Positions 42,108 through 64,000 of a stretch of 64,000 nt of DNA are shown here, piece after piece. The translations under genes were made by a program, and so were the position numbers. The notes beneath the pieces were generated by a model, which worked only from the letters and a program-made list of their open reading frames with translations, ran no database searches and was not told where the DNA came from. Every line of letters starts with the position of its first letter. Positions within the stretch are counted from its first letter, which is position 1. Source of the stretch: Megalobrama amblycephala (taxonomy: Eukaryota; Chordata; Actinopteri; Cypriniformes; Xenocyprididae); the NCBI RefSeq assembly GCF_018812025.1, contig NC_063061.1, positions 286,001 to 350,000 of the forward strand, given 5' to 3'.

Positions 42108-45100
42108 GTAAGCTTGCCTTTATTCTGGGTGTATTTGAGTCGCTGCTGGTTTAACTGTGTGTGAGCGCCGTCGCTGAGATGTGCTTCAGAGTCACCGGAC
42201 ACAATCACTGTATTGAGGCTTAGAGAAATGCAGATGGATGGAAGACGACTGAAATTAGAGCATGCATGAAAGCAAGCAGCACTTGGTGTTTATGATTTGG
42301 CTCTCGTGTGATATGTTATTTTTGTGTGGATATGGGAATGGGAATGGGCGAGCTCGGCCTGCGCATCGGGACGCGTGTGATTCAGCCCTGCAGGCCGTGA
42401 GGAGACACTGATGCGGTACATTACGGGATGCAGTCACATACATGTCTTCACTGATGCTGCTCAGATTTAATAGCATCCAGTTCTCATCACAGAAGGATCA
42501 TTTGACAGGCCTAAGGCAGTCTGTCACATGACATCTACTGCTGTCTCAAAATAACGAAACTATATGCTACTGAGAAGACTGGAAAAAAATGCATGTTGAT
42601 ATTTCAAATATTTAGAATCCCCTTGAGAAATTAGCTTTGCTACTTTGGATTGTGTACAGGATTCCTGTATGAATTTTCATTATTTAGGCTATAATTTGTG
42701 ACCCGTACTTATCAAGTCAAATAAGATGGATAAATCCTGTTGAATATTGCGTAATCTTCATCTGAACTCTGCTTGTGTTGTTATAAAATGTCTTGCTTTA
42801 AAGAAAATCTTTCGGGAAGATGAGTTTTAAAATCCCACAAGACTTTCTTCTGATGTCTTACAGTGGGATTTTATCCTTCTGGGAATCATGAAAGTCCTAT
42901 TAAAACTTAGTTAAAAAGGTAATTTCCATTAGGGATTTTTTTTAGGATTGGTTCCAAATTATGAATCCTTAAACATTTTTATTTAGGACCCAAATATGAG
43001 TATACAGGGAATTCTTCATATGTCCAAAAATGAAAAAAAAAAAAAAAAAAAAAAGCAGTACAGTGGCTGATTATGTAATTTATTATAATGTTAAAATGCC
43101 TATTGTTATTTAAACTAACATTATTTACTCTGTAGATTAACTGTTTGTTAGTCTTCAATATATTATAAAGAAAACATGTCATTTTACAGTTGTTTTTTTA
43201 AGCATCTTTTAGTACCCGATCAACATATTGAACAATTTAAAACATAGATATAATAGCTATTCATTATACATATTATGAATCTGAATATATCGGTTTAATT
43301 GGAAGTCTGAAAGAACAACCATTCAAAGTGTTGTCAAAAATCTAACGAATAATGAATGGAACTGGAGAAACTATAAACATTAATTGTATGTATTTAATCT
43401 TAGGTTCCATGAAATTGAATGGAAATATCTTTAGCGTTGATGGAGCACAACAAGCTTTTGTGATATTTTCTTTAAAAATAAAAACAATTGAAAACAATTT
43501 GAATAAATACTTGATCATTTTGCACTGGTTTAACTTAAATTGAATTACATTCCAGAGAAACCCTTTTGAAACTGAGTTTTATTGCGCTGGCCTCCATTTC
43601 CAGCTTACCGGAAAACAGGGATTTAGGATTTTGCGTGGGTTAAACTGACCCATGTATAGTGACCTGTTCTGTAACCCGCTGTGACTGTGTTTGTGGTGTC
43701 TGGAGTTTAGTGTCAGTGGATGCAAATCTGGGTCATGATGCCAGTGTGTTTGCACTTTTGCCTCATGCTAACAGGAAATGGGCCAGTGCAGCTGGAAGAC
43801 TGTGACATCCCATTAACATCCCAGTATTTCCAAGAATCTTCAGCTCTTCCTCAGTAATTAGTTGGCTTTTATTCTATAAAATAAGTTTCAGAGCGCAGCC
43901 AGGTTACTACTTCAGAGAAAATGTCTTTATGTATTACTTTTACCTCATATTACTAAATTTCAGTCTGATTCGTCACGTGCAGATTTATTAGTGGTGTTTT
44001 CTAATACTTGTAGTTAAGGATTTTACAAACTTTACAGTACAGGGCGTAAGAATGATTTGAAAAGTGGAGGGAAAACACACCAAACCTCTGTTTCTATGTA
44101 TTTGTTTATTATTTTACTTTAGTTGCTTTAAAAAATTGAGCCCATTTCATTTAAGTGCTGCCAATTTAGCGATTTTGCCGCTAGATTTAGCGACTTCCTC
44201 GTCCCTTTTGAGACTTTTTTCAAAAGCCTAATCTAGCAACTTCTTGGACAAACCTTATCTGTATTTAGATCTGTGGACTCGCAAGTATAACGGCATCTAG
44301 CGACATTTAGCAACCAGTTTTAGCTGCTTTCAACTGAAAACAATTGCCAATTTAAAAGAGAAGACATACAAGAAGAGATATATTCCCACAAAAACTACAA
44401 GGAAGCAGTAGACTTAAAGGAAATAGAGTGCTTAACACAATTTTTTTTTAGTTGTAGCATAATTATTAGCATGTTTATTGTCTGGGACATCACCAATATG
44501 TTTATGAAATAAGAATAAGAAGTTTGAAGGTCTGACGGAAGCTAGATGTTTTGCTTTATAACGTGTTAAATATGGATATTTTTCTTACACAAACGCATCG
44601 CTTCACTTCAGAATTAACCCCTGTACGTTTATGATGCACTTTCTTCAGCTCATAGTCATTGATCTCTGTTCACTGCCATTATAAAGCTCGGATGCGTTAT
44701 TAATATATCTCCGCTTGTGTTCATCAGAAAGAAGATAGTCGTGGCTTGAGAGTGAGTAAAGCTTGGGCTAATTTTCATTTGAAAGTGAACTAATCCTTTA
44801 ATGTGCACATTTGAGCTGATATAGGCTGCTGGCTTGCTTATGTAATATTGAATAAAAGTGAAAAAACAAATTGTTAATCAATTGCAGAATACCATGTAGA
44901 TACCAATATATGACTCAGAGCTTCACAATAAGAATGAATTGAAAGTCTTGTCTTTTTATGGTGACATGGTCATCATAGAGACAACGCTACATGACAAGAT
45001 TGCATATAGAAGTTGAGCAACCACACTGTAAACAAGAACTGTTGGTTTAACTTAAAAAAGTAAGTTACCTGGTTGCCTTAAAATTTGAGTTCATTGAAAT

Positions 45101-45214
45101 TAAAAATTTGAGTTAATGCAATGAAGGCGATTGATTTAATCAACAGAAATTCAAAATATGTTATCTGAACCACATTAATTATCTAAGTTGATCTGACAAT
45201 AGAAAAAATGTTGT
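42108..45214 (+). other. jakmip2 intron 1, first part: nothing recognised
   Basis: A/T-rich sequence without convincing coding frames. A poly(A) tract sits at about 43033-43054. There is loosely repeated 'atttagcgac' text at about 44165-44310 but no clear element boundaries. Confidence 0.5.
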
Positions 45215-45600
45215 GATAACAAATCATGAAAAAAAAAAATAAAATAATCCCACACCTGGCACATTGGCAACTACCCCATCACTCTAACATGGTGGCAGCA
45301 AATTTTGCACTGGGAAGCACCACTAAAAAAAATATACCCAGATGTGTTGGGCCGAATCCGGTTGAATTTCGGATGAGAGTTTGGCCCACATACTGCATGG
45401 AGTTACGGTCCAAGATTGTCCCAAAAGCTACTTACCGAAAGGGAGCCAGACCCATGCCGGAAGCAGACCAAAACTTACCCACAACTTCTTCCATGTCCCA
45501 GAAATCAGCCATAACTGGCCCACAACAGCTCTGTAATGCCCTGATGTCAGCCAAAACTCAACCGCAACTTACTAGAATCCACAGAATACACCTGTAACTG
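45215..45600. repeat. Repeat-like block with TGGCCCACA motifs
   Basis: Contains an open frame of 123 codons, but the text repeats phrases such as 'tggcccaca', 'actggcccacaacagc' and 'gccaaaactcaacc' as in fish minisatellite-like repeats. No protein family is recognised, so I treat it as repeat, not gene. Confidence 0.4.
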
Positions 45601-46179
45601 GACAGATAATATGCCAGAATCCCTAAAACTGAGCCAGAAATAATATTCACATAGTGAAATGTATAAATACAAAAGAAAACTACAGAAACAAAGCTAATGC
45701 AAAGTATGAAGTGTTTTACTGATGCTCAAATCTCAGCAAGAATAAAAACAATATGAAAATGTCATATAAATGACAATGAAAAATAAAATGTATATTTATA
45801 TATGGTGTAAATGCAAAGTGTTTTGATACTATTGAGCAAAAACCTCAAATGTAAGACAAAAAAGCAGAATATGAAAAGATGTGCCAGATAAACCAATAAC
45901 ACTGGAATAAGACAAAACATCAACAAAACTCACATGACTAATAACTTAAGAGACAGTAGAAACCAAGCAGATATTTTCTGTCGCCTCTGGCTTGCATTGC
46001 TGGGGACACTTAAAATTCAACAAAGTTATTGATCTGACTGCACTGACACTATCGGATGAAGACAACACTGTTGTCTGCAGAGCTGATTTATTGATGAAAT
46101 TAACTAATTTAATAATTGATGATCTTTACAGTGGAACTGAATCGACATTAAACTGACTTCAGCTGAACAATGACACTGT

Positions 46180-46300
46180 TTTCTTTTAGAGCTGCTGTAC
46201 AATTGAAATGAACTTAATCAATTTCATGTTATTAGCTGATTTGAAACAATCTATATTGTATAAAGCGCTATAGAAATAAAGGTGAATTGACTTGACAAAT
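46180..46300 (+). repeat. Fish SINE/LINE-like 3' tail, best copy
   Basis: Shows the full module 'gatttgaaacaatctatatt', then 'gtataaagcgctatagaaat' and 'aaaggtgaattgacttgac'. The same module occurs truncated elsewhere in the window. The upstream part (46000-46180) may be the body of the same element. Confidence 0.6.
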
Positions 46301-46486
46301 ATAGTTATTTTTTTATATAATAAGCCTTATAATATTACTGTACTTTTACCTTTTCTGTATGTATCTATAATAAGTAACATGTGAATATAAGAGTGAACTA
46401 AATGTGAATATTCACAAAACATATACAACAGCTAATAAAACTTTATGCATCCATGGGAATCTGTGCAGTTGATGTGTTAGATGTGC

Positions 46487-47063
46487 TTTACAACAAATCA
46501 GAAATTAAAATAGAAGCTCAACCAAACCTGACGCACAAGAACAAACCTCTTTCGGAAGCTCATACGTGATGCGTAACATGAGAACCTCATTGGTTCTTGT
46601 AGAAACTAGACATGTGCCGATATTCGGTAATGCGATATATCATGTTAATAAATATGCACAATATTGTTATCGTGGGCTCTTCAAAATACCGTAAATAATA
46701 ATTTATTACCAATTATTATCATTTTTATAATGCATTTAAGAATACTTTCCCCATCAACCGTATAAAATGCACAACGCCGCTGTATTCTGCGTCAAAGGGA
46801 CACGCGCACTCAATGTGTAAACAAGCCCAGCATGCATGAGAAGCACATGGCGGAACGAGTGAAGGAGACGCGCTGAATGAAAGTGCACGTTCACTATCTG
46901 ACAGCAGAAATGCAGCGGTTACACCGGAAACCCCGCAAACAAAGCAACTGCGCTATTGTTTTTAAAATGCTTCAAACAGCCATTCAGTTTTTTGTAATCT
47001 CAATGTTGTCTATCACAGCACCAAATACTTCATACTTAAAGACTTAAAGGGTTAGTTCACCCT
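46487..47063 (+). repeat. Repeat copy matching 50050-50420
   Basis: 'gctttacaacaaatcagaaa', 'acgcacaagaacaaa' and 'ggttcttgtagaaactagac' are repeated 3.6 kb downstream almost base for base. From 46607 it continues into the left part of a TAGACATGTGCCG-ended hAT-like element. That element is cut at about 47048 by a TTAA-MITE end. Confidence 0.8.
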
Positions 47064-48715
47064 AGCAGATTTACAGTAAAGGTTGCACTTGCTAGAATGC
47101 AAAGCTCCTTTAAAAAAATATGTTTTCCACTGGAAATATCATTTGTGATAGTGTGTGTCCTATACTTAGCACACATAAACACTGGAAACAGACACATTCA
47201 GAGAGATTTATGGATGCAAACCCTATGATAGACAGCTAAATCAGGCCGGATGACCCTGCAGCAGCTAATTTGGTTGACAGATGGAAGAGGAGAAATCAGA
47301 TTATTGCCCCACACAAATATATATTTTTAAATTTAGCATCCAGTGGCTACAGTGTGCGCTTTTGTACCGTTTCTGGGTTAATATGGTATTAGTGATAGTG
47401 GTTTATAGTGTGGTGTCAAGATGCTTTCTGTCTTGAATTGTTTTTCTGAATAGTAAATTATTGTCTTTCACACATGTGTACAAAGATTAAAGATAATATT
47501 CGCCTCTATGCATTATTAAAGTTAGCAAAATGTGCTAAAAGCAGAATTTGGTATACAAATAAACTCATTTTGAACCTGATATTACATATTATCTACATGT
47601 AATGAAACAGGTAGATTTCTTTTGGTTTTACAGTATTGGGATGGTGCAGTATATGTTTGGGATGAACTGAGCTTCTTCTTGGGACAGAGCATCAGTAATC
47701 TAATGGATTTTGCTGTCAGACATTCACTGTATAATCAAAATATCTGCTCAACATCTAAAGCTGTTAAATCTCAGATTCTGGTGGGCAGAAAGATTAACCA
47801 CTCTATCAGCTTGTACAAATTACATAACCAAGAAGATCATTATCCTCTGCCAACATGGTAGTAGTAAGCAAATATGCTGTAAATGTACCAGTTTCCCTAT
47901 TGATGGTCAGGATATATGGTCATATTACAGCAGGAACGTGATATAGAAAGTCATTTTGGTGGCAGAGTGAAGGATCTGTCAAAATTATGCACTGGAGGAT
48001 CTCCACTAGATGTGCTTTTTAGTAAATGCATTGCAAATATTGTCGTTTTTCATCTATTGAACAGCAGGTTACATGCAACAATGGCGAGTGCATCGGGTTG
48101 TGTGAAAGCCCTAATTGTTTTAGTGTAAGAGCACACATTGTCTAAAAGATTGCATTTAGGTTTTATCCTTTTTTTGTTATTATTGTGATCTAAACATCCT
48201 CCAGTTGTGTTTAGTTGTCAGTTGTCCTTTCAGTTGAGAAGTGCTGATACACACATTATGTATTAAAGTGATGAGTGTGCTAAAACATGACAGCTTCATT
48301 TAAAATATTCACACTACTCCCTTGGTTTGAGCTCAGTTGTGGAATGGATGGATGGCCAGTGAAATATATGTTTTCACATGATCAAGAGAGAGTGAACATC
48401 TCTAACACAATCTGTCCCATCTCACTGCGCTTGATGGTTTCAGTAAGTACTTTGGTGATATGGAAAATGGCTACAAATCAATTTTAGATCTGTTATAATC
48501 AATGGAGCTGTCCACACTGGCACTGTCTGCTCAGGCCATTGTGGCAACATTCCTATTTTAGGTGCACTGCAGTTACCCCAGCCAATTGGATTCTAGAAAT
48601 AAAATGATTTTATTTACAAAGACCGTATGTGTGAATTACCTGCTGTGTACTATATTTTATTTCTTTTATATTTTAATGGCCTTCAGTCAAAGTCAGATTG
48701 TGATATTTCTGGTTA
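47064..48715 (+). other. jakmip2 intron 1, middle: nothing recognised
   Basis: No splice-bounded exon, transposon terminus or RNA gene that I can support. Short open frames here lack family resemblance. Confidence 0.4.
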
Positions 48716-48800
48716 AAGGGTTAGTTCACCCAAAAATGAAAATTCTGTCACCTTCATGTCAAGACTTTCGTCCATCTTTGAAACAGAAATGAAGATCTTT
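48716..48800 (+). repeat. TTAA-MITE left-end fragment
   Basis: TTAAAGGGTTAGTTCACCCA with the usual following 'aaatgaaaattctgtca', then an internally deleted variant ('tttttgatgaaatctgagag'). The right end is missing. Confidence 0.7.
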
Positions 48801-49050
48801 TTGATGAAATCTGAGAGATTTCTGTCCCTTCATTGACAGCCTATGCAATTGAAACTTTGATGCTTTAAAAAGTTCATAAAGAGATCGTAAAACGAATCCA
48901 TATGAATTGAGCGGTTTAGTCCAAATTTTCTGAAGAACCTCGATCGCTTTATATGATGAACAGATTTAATTTAGGCTTTTATTTACATATAAACTTTGAT
49001 CAGCAAACATAAACATAAGTCAAGTCAAATTTTATTTATATAGCACAAAT

Positions 49051-50029
49051 TTAAAGGTGCCCTCGAATGAAAAATTGAATTTATCTTGGCATAGTTAAAT
49101 AACAAGAGTTCAGTACATGGAAATGACATACAGTGAGTCTCAAACTCCATTGTTTCCTCCTTTTTATATTAATCTCATTTGTTTAAAAGACCTCCGAAGA
49201 ACAGGCGAATCCCAACATAACACCAACTGTTACGTAACAGTCGGGATCATTAATATGTACGCCCCCAATATTTGCATATGCCAGCTCATGTTCAAGGCAT
49301 TACACAAGGGCAGCCAGTATTAACGTCTGGATCTGTGCACAGCTGAATCATCAGACTAGGTAAGCAAGCAAGAACAACAGCGAAAAATGGCAGATGGAGC
49401 GATAATAACTGACATGATCCATGATAACATGATATTTTTAGTGATATTTGTAAACTGTCTTTCTAAATGTTTCGTTAGCATGTTGCTAATGTACTGTTAA
49501 ATGTGGTTAAAGTTACCATCGTTTCTTACTGTATTCACGGAGACAAGAGAGTCGTCGTTATTTTCATTTTTAAACACTTGCAGTCTGTATAATTCATAAA
49601 CACAACTTCATTCTTTATAAATCTCTCCAACAGTGTAGCATTAGCCGTTAGCCACGGAGCACTATCAATCTCATTCAAAATCAGAAGTAAACAATATAAC
49701 AGTATACAATACTCACATAATCCGACGCATGCATGCCGCATGCATGACGAACACTTTGTAAAGATCCATTTTGAGGGTTATATTAGCTGTGTAAACTTTG
49801 TTAAGGCACTGTTCAAGGCAAGCGCGAGCTCTGTGGGCGTGGACCATGGGATTTAAAGGGGCCGCAGCATAAAATCGGCGCGTTTATAATGATGCCCCAA
49901 AATAGGCAGTTAAAAAAATCAATTAAAAAAATCTATGGGGTATTTTGATCTGAAACTTCACAGACACATTCAGGGGACACCTTAGACTTATATTACATCT
50001 TTTAAAAACATAATCTAGGGCACCTTTAA
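49051..50029. mobile_element. TTAA MITE of the GGTGCCC family, full copy
   Basis: The termini are TTAAAGGTGCCC and GGGCACCTTTAA with TTAA edges, giving 979 bp. It is closely similar to 22845-23803 along its length. It is inserted next to a reversed fish SINE-like tail (49018-49048). Confidence 0.83.
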
Positions 50030-50049
50030 CACAACTGTAGTTGATCCAA

Positions 50050-51480
50050 AGTGCTTTACAACAAATCAGAAATTAAAACAGAAGCTCAACCAAACCTGAC
50101 GCACAAGAACAAATCTCTTTCGGAAGCTCATACGTGATGCGTAACATGAGAATGAACCTCATTGGTTCTTGTAGAAACTAGACATGTGCCGATATTCGGT
50201 AATACAATATGTCATGATAATAAATATGCACGATATTGTTATTCACTCTCTGACAGCAGAGGGTGCTGATGGAACAGCAGAAATGCAGCGGTTACCCCGG
50301 AAACCCCGCAAACAAAGCAACTGCGCTAGTGTTTTTAAAATGCTTCAAACAGCCATTCAGTTTTTTGTAATCTCAATGTTGTTCATCACAGCACCAAATA
50401 CTTCATACTTAAAGACTTAAGTATCTGGGAGTCGTGAACCCGGATTGACAACAGACCCGGAAGAGAAGACAATGCTGAATAAAGTCGTAGTTTTTGTTAT
50501 TTTTGGACCAAAATGTATTTTCGATGCTTCAAAAAATTCTAACCAACCCACTGATGTCACATGGACTACTTTGATGATGTTTTTATTACCTTTCTGGACA
50601 TGGACAGTATACCATACATACATTTTCAATGGAAGCTCTCGGACTAAATCTAAAATATCTTAAACTGTGTTCTGAAGATGAACGGAGGTCTTACAGGTTT
50701 GGAACGACATGAGGGTCAAGTCATTATAATGACATAATTTTCATTTTTGGGTGAACTAACCCTTTAATAGGCTATTTATTTTCAAACTTAAACATTTTTA
50801 TATTTTAATCTGGACTACAACATGCCCTAATGATTAGAAATGTTCTGATTATTTGTTATTGTTCAATAAAACTTTGAGACATACGGCTTCATTAGTCAAC
50901 ATGTTAATTCATTATTACCAAACTGACAATGAAAAATACTTATAAAGCATTAATTAATCTTACTTAATGTTAATTTCTTAGTTACTGTTTAATAACATTA
51001 CTAAAATCAAAATAACTTATTTAATGGACCTGAGATAAAACTAACAATGATCAGTTGTATTTTTTAACTAACAGTAACAAAAACGAATACTTTCTGTAAC
51101 AAATGTCGCTATTGCTTAATCTTAGTTAATGCATTAAATAATGAGACCTTATTGTAAAGTGTTTCCTGTTGTTCTTTATAGCCTAATTCTTTTGCACTTT
51201 AATCTGTTTGAAAATTTTAATTTATATATTTTTTGTGTATTGTTTTATTGTATTTAGAGTTATTTTTGTTATTACAAAAAGAGTTCTTAAACACTTTTTT
51301 TGCAACTTATTTTAATATCGTGATAATACCATATACTTTGATAAAAGCTTCAGCAATTAATCGCAACATGAAAATTTGATACCGTCACATGCCTAATAGA
51401 AACTCAATCACGCTGCGTAACACACGAGAATGAAACTCATTGGTTCTTGCGGAAGCTCAAACGAAAATTTGAACTAAATT
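50050..51480 (+). repeat. Repeat copy split by a hAT-type insertion
   Basis: The left part matches 46487-46606. The sequence resumes after 51395 with 'atagaaactcaatcacgctgc' and 'cattggttcttgcggaagct'. This shows the hAT-like element at 50179-51395 was inserted into an older repeat. Confidence 0.7.
50179..51395. mobile_element. hAT-like non-autonomous element with 8-bp TSD
   Basis: The left terminus is TAGACATGTGCCG; the right, in reverse, is TAGGCATGTGACG. The flanking 8-mers gtagaaac (50171-50178) and atagaaac (51396-51403) match at 7 of 8. A TTAA-MITE right end (to about 50766) is nested inside. Confidence 0.75.
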
Positions 51481-53751
51481 CATATAGGATCAAAATAATT
51501 TGAAGAATTCCTTTCATTTTTTTTTTTTTTGGGCCATTTAGGTGTTGTTAGGTGCTTTTATTTTCAGTGCACAATGCTTTGTCGAATGCTTCATGCAGTC
51601 TTGTACCACCAGAACATCTTATTTTCTCTTCTAACTGTGCCTTATTTGTAGTGCTTCAGGTGGCTAGTGTGTTGTACTGTTAGACCAGCTCCAGAACCTG
51701 AACCTGGAGAGACAAGCGCCACAGTCTTCATTCACAATCTCTTAATCACCGTTACGCGTCTTCATCATCATAATCATTCACAATCTCTTAATCATCATAA
51801 TGCCTCTACATAGTCTGTTTATGTAATGAAGGTCTTCTTGAGTTTGTCTCACTGTAGAAGACTCTCTTGCAGTGTGCTTGGCATTGGAGCGTGGTTGACA
51901 CTAGCAGCATCCCCTGTTGTTTAGTGTAGTCAGCAGCCTAGATTTAGTATCTAACTGCTTGTGTGACACAGCATGTGTGCGTGGGAGACTGCTTTACTGC
52001 ACGTGTTGTCAAGGCAACTCTTGGCTATGCTGTCAATAGCTTCTGCGGTTTACAGTTGTCTCCTCAGAAATATATATAAATAAATGCTATAGGACAATGA
52101 AAAGCTGTTTATTATTAATAGTACTACTGTAGATAGTTACCTGTTCAAGTATTTCTTGCTTTGAAACCGTTTGTAGCAAATTTCCATGGATAATTTTTTT
52201 GCACTTTTCACATTTTTACTTGTTCTTTTAATTTGTCTACTATCAGTGTTTTCATTTCATATTGTTCATTTGGGGGTCACACTTGTGTTGTTCAAAAGTG
52301 ACCGAACACCTGAAATGTAGCTTTTTTTTTTTTTTTTTTTTTTTAGTTAAATCAATGTAATATATTTTTGTTCAATAATATTTTTTCTTTTTTCTTTTGT
52401 ATTTTGAGAAAATTTCATGGTACTAATTAATATTTATACAGTAATTGTGATCCTTTTTAAAATAATACATAAAATAATACTTTTCAATTAAAGCAGTATT
52501 TCATGTTAAAATAGAGATTTTAAAATGCCTTTAACATATAATTTTTGAAGGCAGATTAGTGCCCTCTGGTAAGAGAGAGAGAAAAAAAAAGAAAAACATC
52601 TGTAATGCCATGGTGTAACCACTAGATTATCTCTATATAAAAAGGCTAATAAATTCTCTAGTTGTTTTTAAACATAAATGCTTATTTGTATACATGAATA
52701 CTTCTTTTTAGTAAGTTGTGGATTTGGATATATATTTAGACATTCTCAAAGACGACTTTTTGAAAAGGTTTAGTTGTAAATGTTTAAAATGTTGATTTGA
52801 AGTGTCAGTTTTTGAATTAACTTTACTAGCCAAACCTGAACACAGAGAAAGACTATCTTTATATTTTTTATAGACTATTTGCATCTATTTTGCACACTTG
52901 ATATTTTAGAGTGTCAACCCCTTCTTTGCTGTGCACTTTTTTCTGCATCGTGGATGATTTGTAGATTGTACACGGAAAAAAAAAAAAAAAAAAAATTCTC
53001 TATATTTTCATATTTTTGTGTATTTCCCATTCATTTGAACGCGAACAACACAAGTGGGTCTATTTTATTTAATGACCATTTAGCTTTTTCGAATCGTTTT
53101 TTTTTTTTTTTTGTGGTCACATAGTGACTGCCATAAAAGTCATAGAGTTTCGTACGATTCCGATGAAGTAGCACATTTTAAAATTTCAAAAGATTTTTTT
53201 AAACACCAGTGGGTTAAATATATCACGAGGAAATTCTTTTCATTTTTGTATTTTTCCCCACCACATCTCAAATTAATTTGCAAAACAATGGAGTTGGCTA
53301 TTTTATTCCAAAAATATTTAAATGTAAAGTCCAATGAATATTAAAATGATTTGTTTATTTCACTAATTTATTTCATTTTTTTAAGATTGAAAATGTGTAG
53401 GGCCCTCCTGGATGCCTGCTTTCCTGCATCACACCTGCCTGGAAGTTTGTAGTGATCCTTGATTCACTGGTTTGGGTGTGTTTAATTAGGGCTAGAGCTT
53501 AATTTTGCTGAATGGTGGCCCTCCAGGAGCAGGACTGGACACCCCTGGTCTGGTACAATGAAATCCATACTTAAAGCATTTTAAAAAGGTCCAAGTTACC
53601 AAGAAGTTTTCCTCTTATAACCAAAAAATTGAAATCTGAAGTTGAAATCTGCTGGACAAAACAACTTAAACCACAGGGACATAGAAGTGCCTGAAGCTTG
53701 AGACATCTTTTTTTTAAATTTTTTTTTTATTACAGTTTAAATTGTCTGAAG

Positions 53752-54286
53752 TAGAGCTGCATGATTCTGGATAAATTGAGAATCACGATTCTCCCACAAT
53801 TCTAAACAGACTTAAATAGAATTAAATAAAATTATTTAATTCTATTTAAGAATTAAGAATTAAATAAAATAACATAATTTACCAGAGGTGCTGACAAAAT
53901 ATTAATTGCTGCATCTATTTAAAAATATTTAATTAGTTAGAATGAATTATTTTAAAAAATCGGGTTGAATGAACGATTCAATGACTCACTCATAAAGACT
54001 TCACTTGTTTCATTACTGGATGAATCAGCATTTTTGAACTAAATCTTTTGAATCAATGATTCAATAACCAATACATTTTTAACAGTCACTTGTCGCCACC
54101 TACTGGTGTAACGATGTAATTGACACAATCTTTATTTGAAGCACAAAGTTACTTTCAAAACGAGATTTTGATCCCTACCATTCCAGTATAATTTTGTCAA
54201 AGGTGAATCATTGTCATTCGGGAATTAGATCGTGTGGGTGTTTGAATCGAGATCGCGATCTTTTAATGATTAATCGTGCAGCTCTA
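53752..54286. mobile_element. hAT-like MITE with TAGAGCTGCA ends
   Basis: The left terminus TAGAGCTGCATGATT pairs with the right terminus AATCGTGCAGCTCTA. The flanking 8-mers gtctgaag and gtctacag match at 6 of 8. It ends about 90 bases before the first coding exon of jakmip2. Confidence 0.75.
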
Positions 54287-54374
54287 GTCTACAGTGTGCA
54301 TGCTTAGTTGAGCCTCTGTTATTACTGTTACTGTAAATCATAATAGAAATATGTGTTACCATTTACACCCACAG

Positions 54375-63527
<9,153 letters not shown>

Positions 63528-63986
63528 GTGTGTGTACATGCAGTCTCCTCAACACTGTGAGGAGGAACAAAGCAATGATAAACTAAAGAGATCATTCCCT
63601 TAATGTGGTGCTTTCATGAGCCTCTGCAGGAAAAGGGCAACAATGACTGGAGGTGACTCATAATGTACAGTCATTATTGTAAAATAAACCTTGACAGTTA
63701 CCAGTTACAAACAAGTCACTAAACGCCATCATTTTTCATCAAACGTCTGGGTCTCACTGTATATTATGTGTCTGAAGGGTAGATTTAGGGACAAGTTTAG
63801 GTTTAGGATCAAGAGTGTAATTATAAATCTAGTTCATTCAGGTACTTGTAAGTACAGTGTAATAACATATGTTAAAATATCTGTATCATGCTTATGAATT
63901 GTATCAAATTCACAAGTTTGGGAAGATTTGATATTTAAAATGAGTATTTGGAATATTTTTTAAAGATTATTTTTAAAGTATTTTAT

Positions 63987-64000
63987 GCTCACCGAGGCTG
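63987..64000. repeat. Start of another 694-bp-type palindromic repeat
   Basis: 'tgctcaccgaggctg' matches the terminal motif (gctcaccaa.gc) of the repeat at 5948-6641. It is cut by the window end. Confidence 0.45.

Noticed and set aside
45226..45597. 123-codon open frame in jakmip2 intron 1
   Set aside because: The text looks like a translated repeat with recurring TGGCCCACA phrases. No protein family, promoter or splice sites are recognised.

Overview
The window is vertebrate nuclear DNA, and the repeat content points to a cyprinid-type teleost fish. Three protein-coding genes, all on the + strand, are split into short exons with GT-AG introns. The introns are packed with palindromic TTAA-flanked MITEs, hAT-type elements with 8-bp target duplications, a Tc1 transposon and DIRS-like retroelement remnants of the kind common in carp-like fishes. 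I cannot name the species from sequence alone.

Layout. (1) About 1-6.7 kb: intergenic and 5' leader sequence of the first gene, with a candidate TATA/hypoxia-response promoter near 2.63-2.78 kb. (2) 6,743-28,831: a complete prolyl 4-hydroxylase alpha subunit gene, best match p4ha2, with 14 coding positions. Position 11 is occupied by two tandem, probably mutually exclusive exons (11a, 11b). Reading either one gives an open frame of 535 or 537 residues. (3) 29,713-40,663: a second, head-to-tail P4HA paralogue of 506 residues. Its exon lengths are identical at most positions, which shows tandem duplication. Its peptide-substrate-binding region is strongly diverged, but all iron and 2-oxoglutarate ligands are kept. 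Two antisense DIRS-like retroelement remnants lie in its introns. (4) About 42.0-63.5 kb, continuing off the right edge: jakmip2, with a probable non-coding first exon, a 12-kb first intron and 11 coding exons in the window (residues 1-559). Just upstream of exon 1 is a four-unit GC-box minisatellite.

How the genes work together. The two P4HA genes encode ER-lumen collagen prolyl 4-hydroxylase catalytic subunits, which in known animals assemble with protein disulfide isomerase (P4HB). The second copy looks like a subunit with altered substrate recognition. jakmip2 encodes an unrelated coiled-coil protein. Its position next to p4ha2 fits loosely with both human genes lying on 5q, but nothing here links them functionally.

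The most notable features are the diverged tandem P4HA copy, the frame-neutral alternative exon pair, several transposon-in-transposon nests with readable insertion histories, and an intronic duplication in which one copy is interrupted by a 2.15-kb palindromic element and the other is empty. I found no prokaryote-type system, CRISPR array, rRNA or convincing tRNA.
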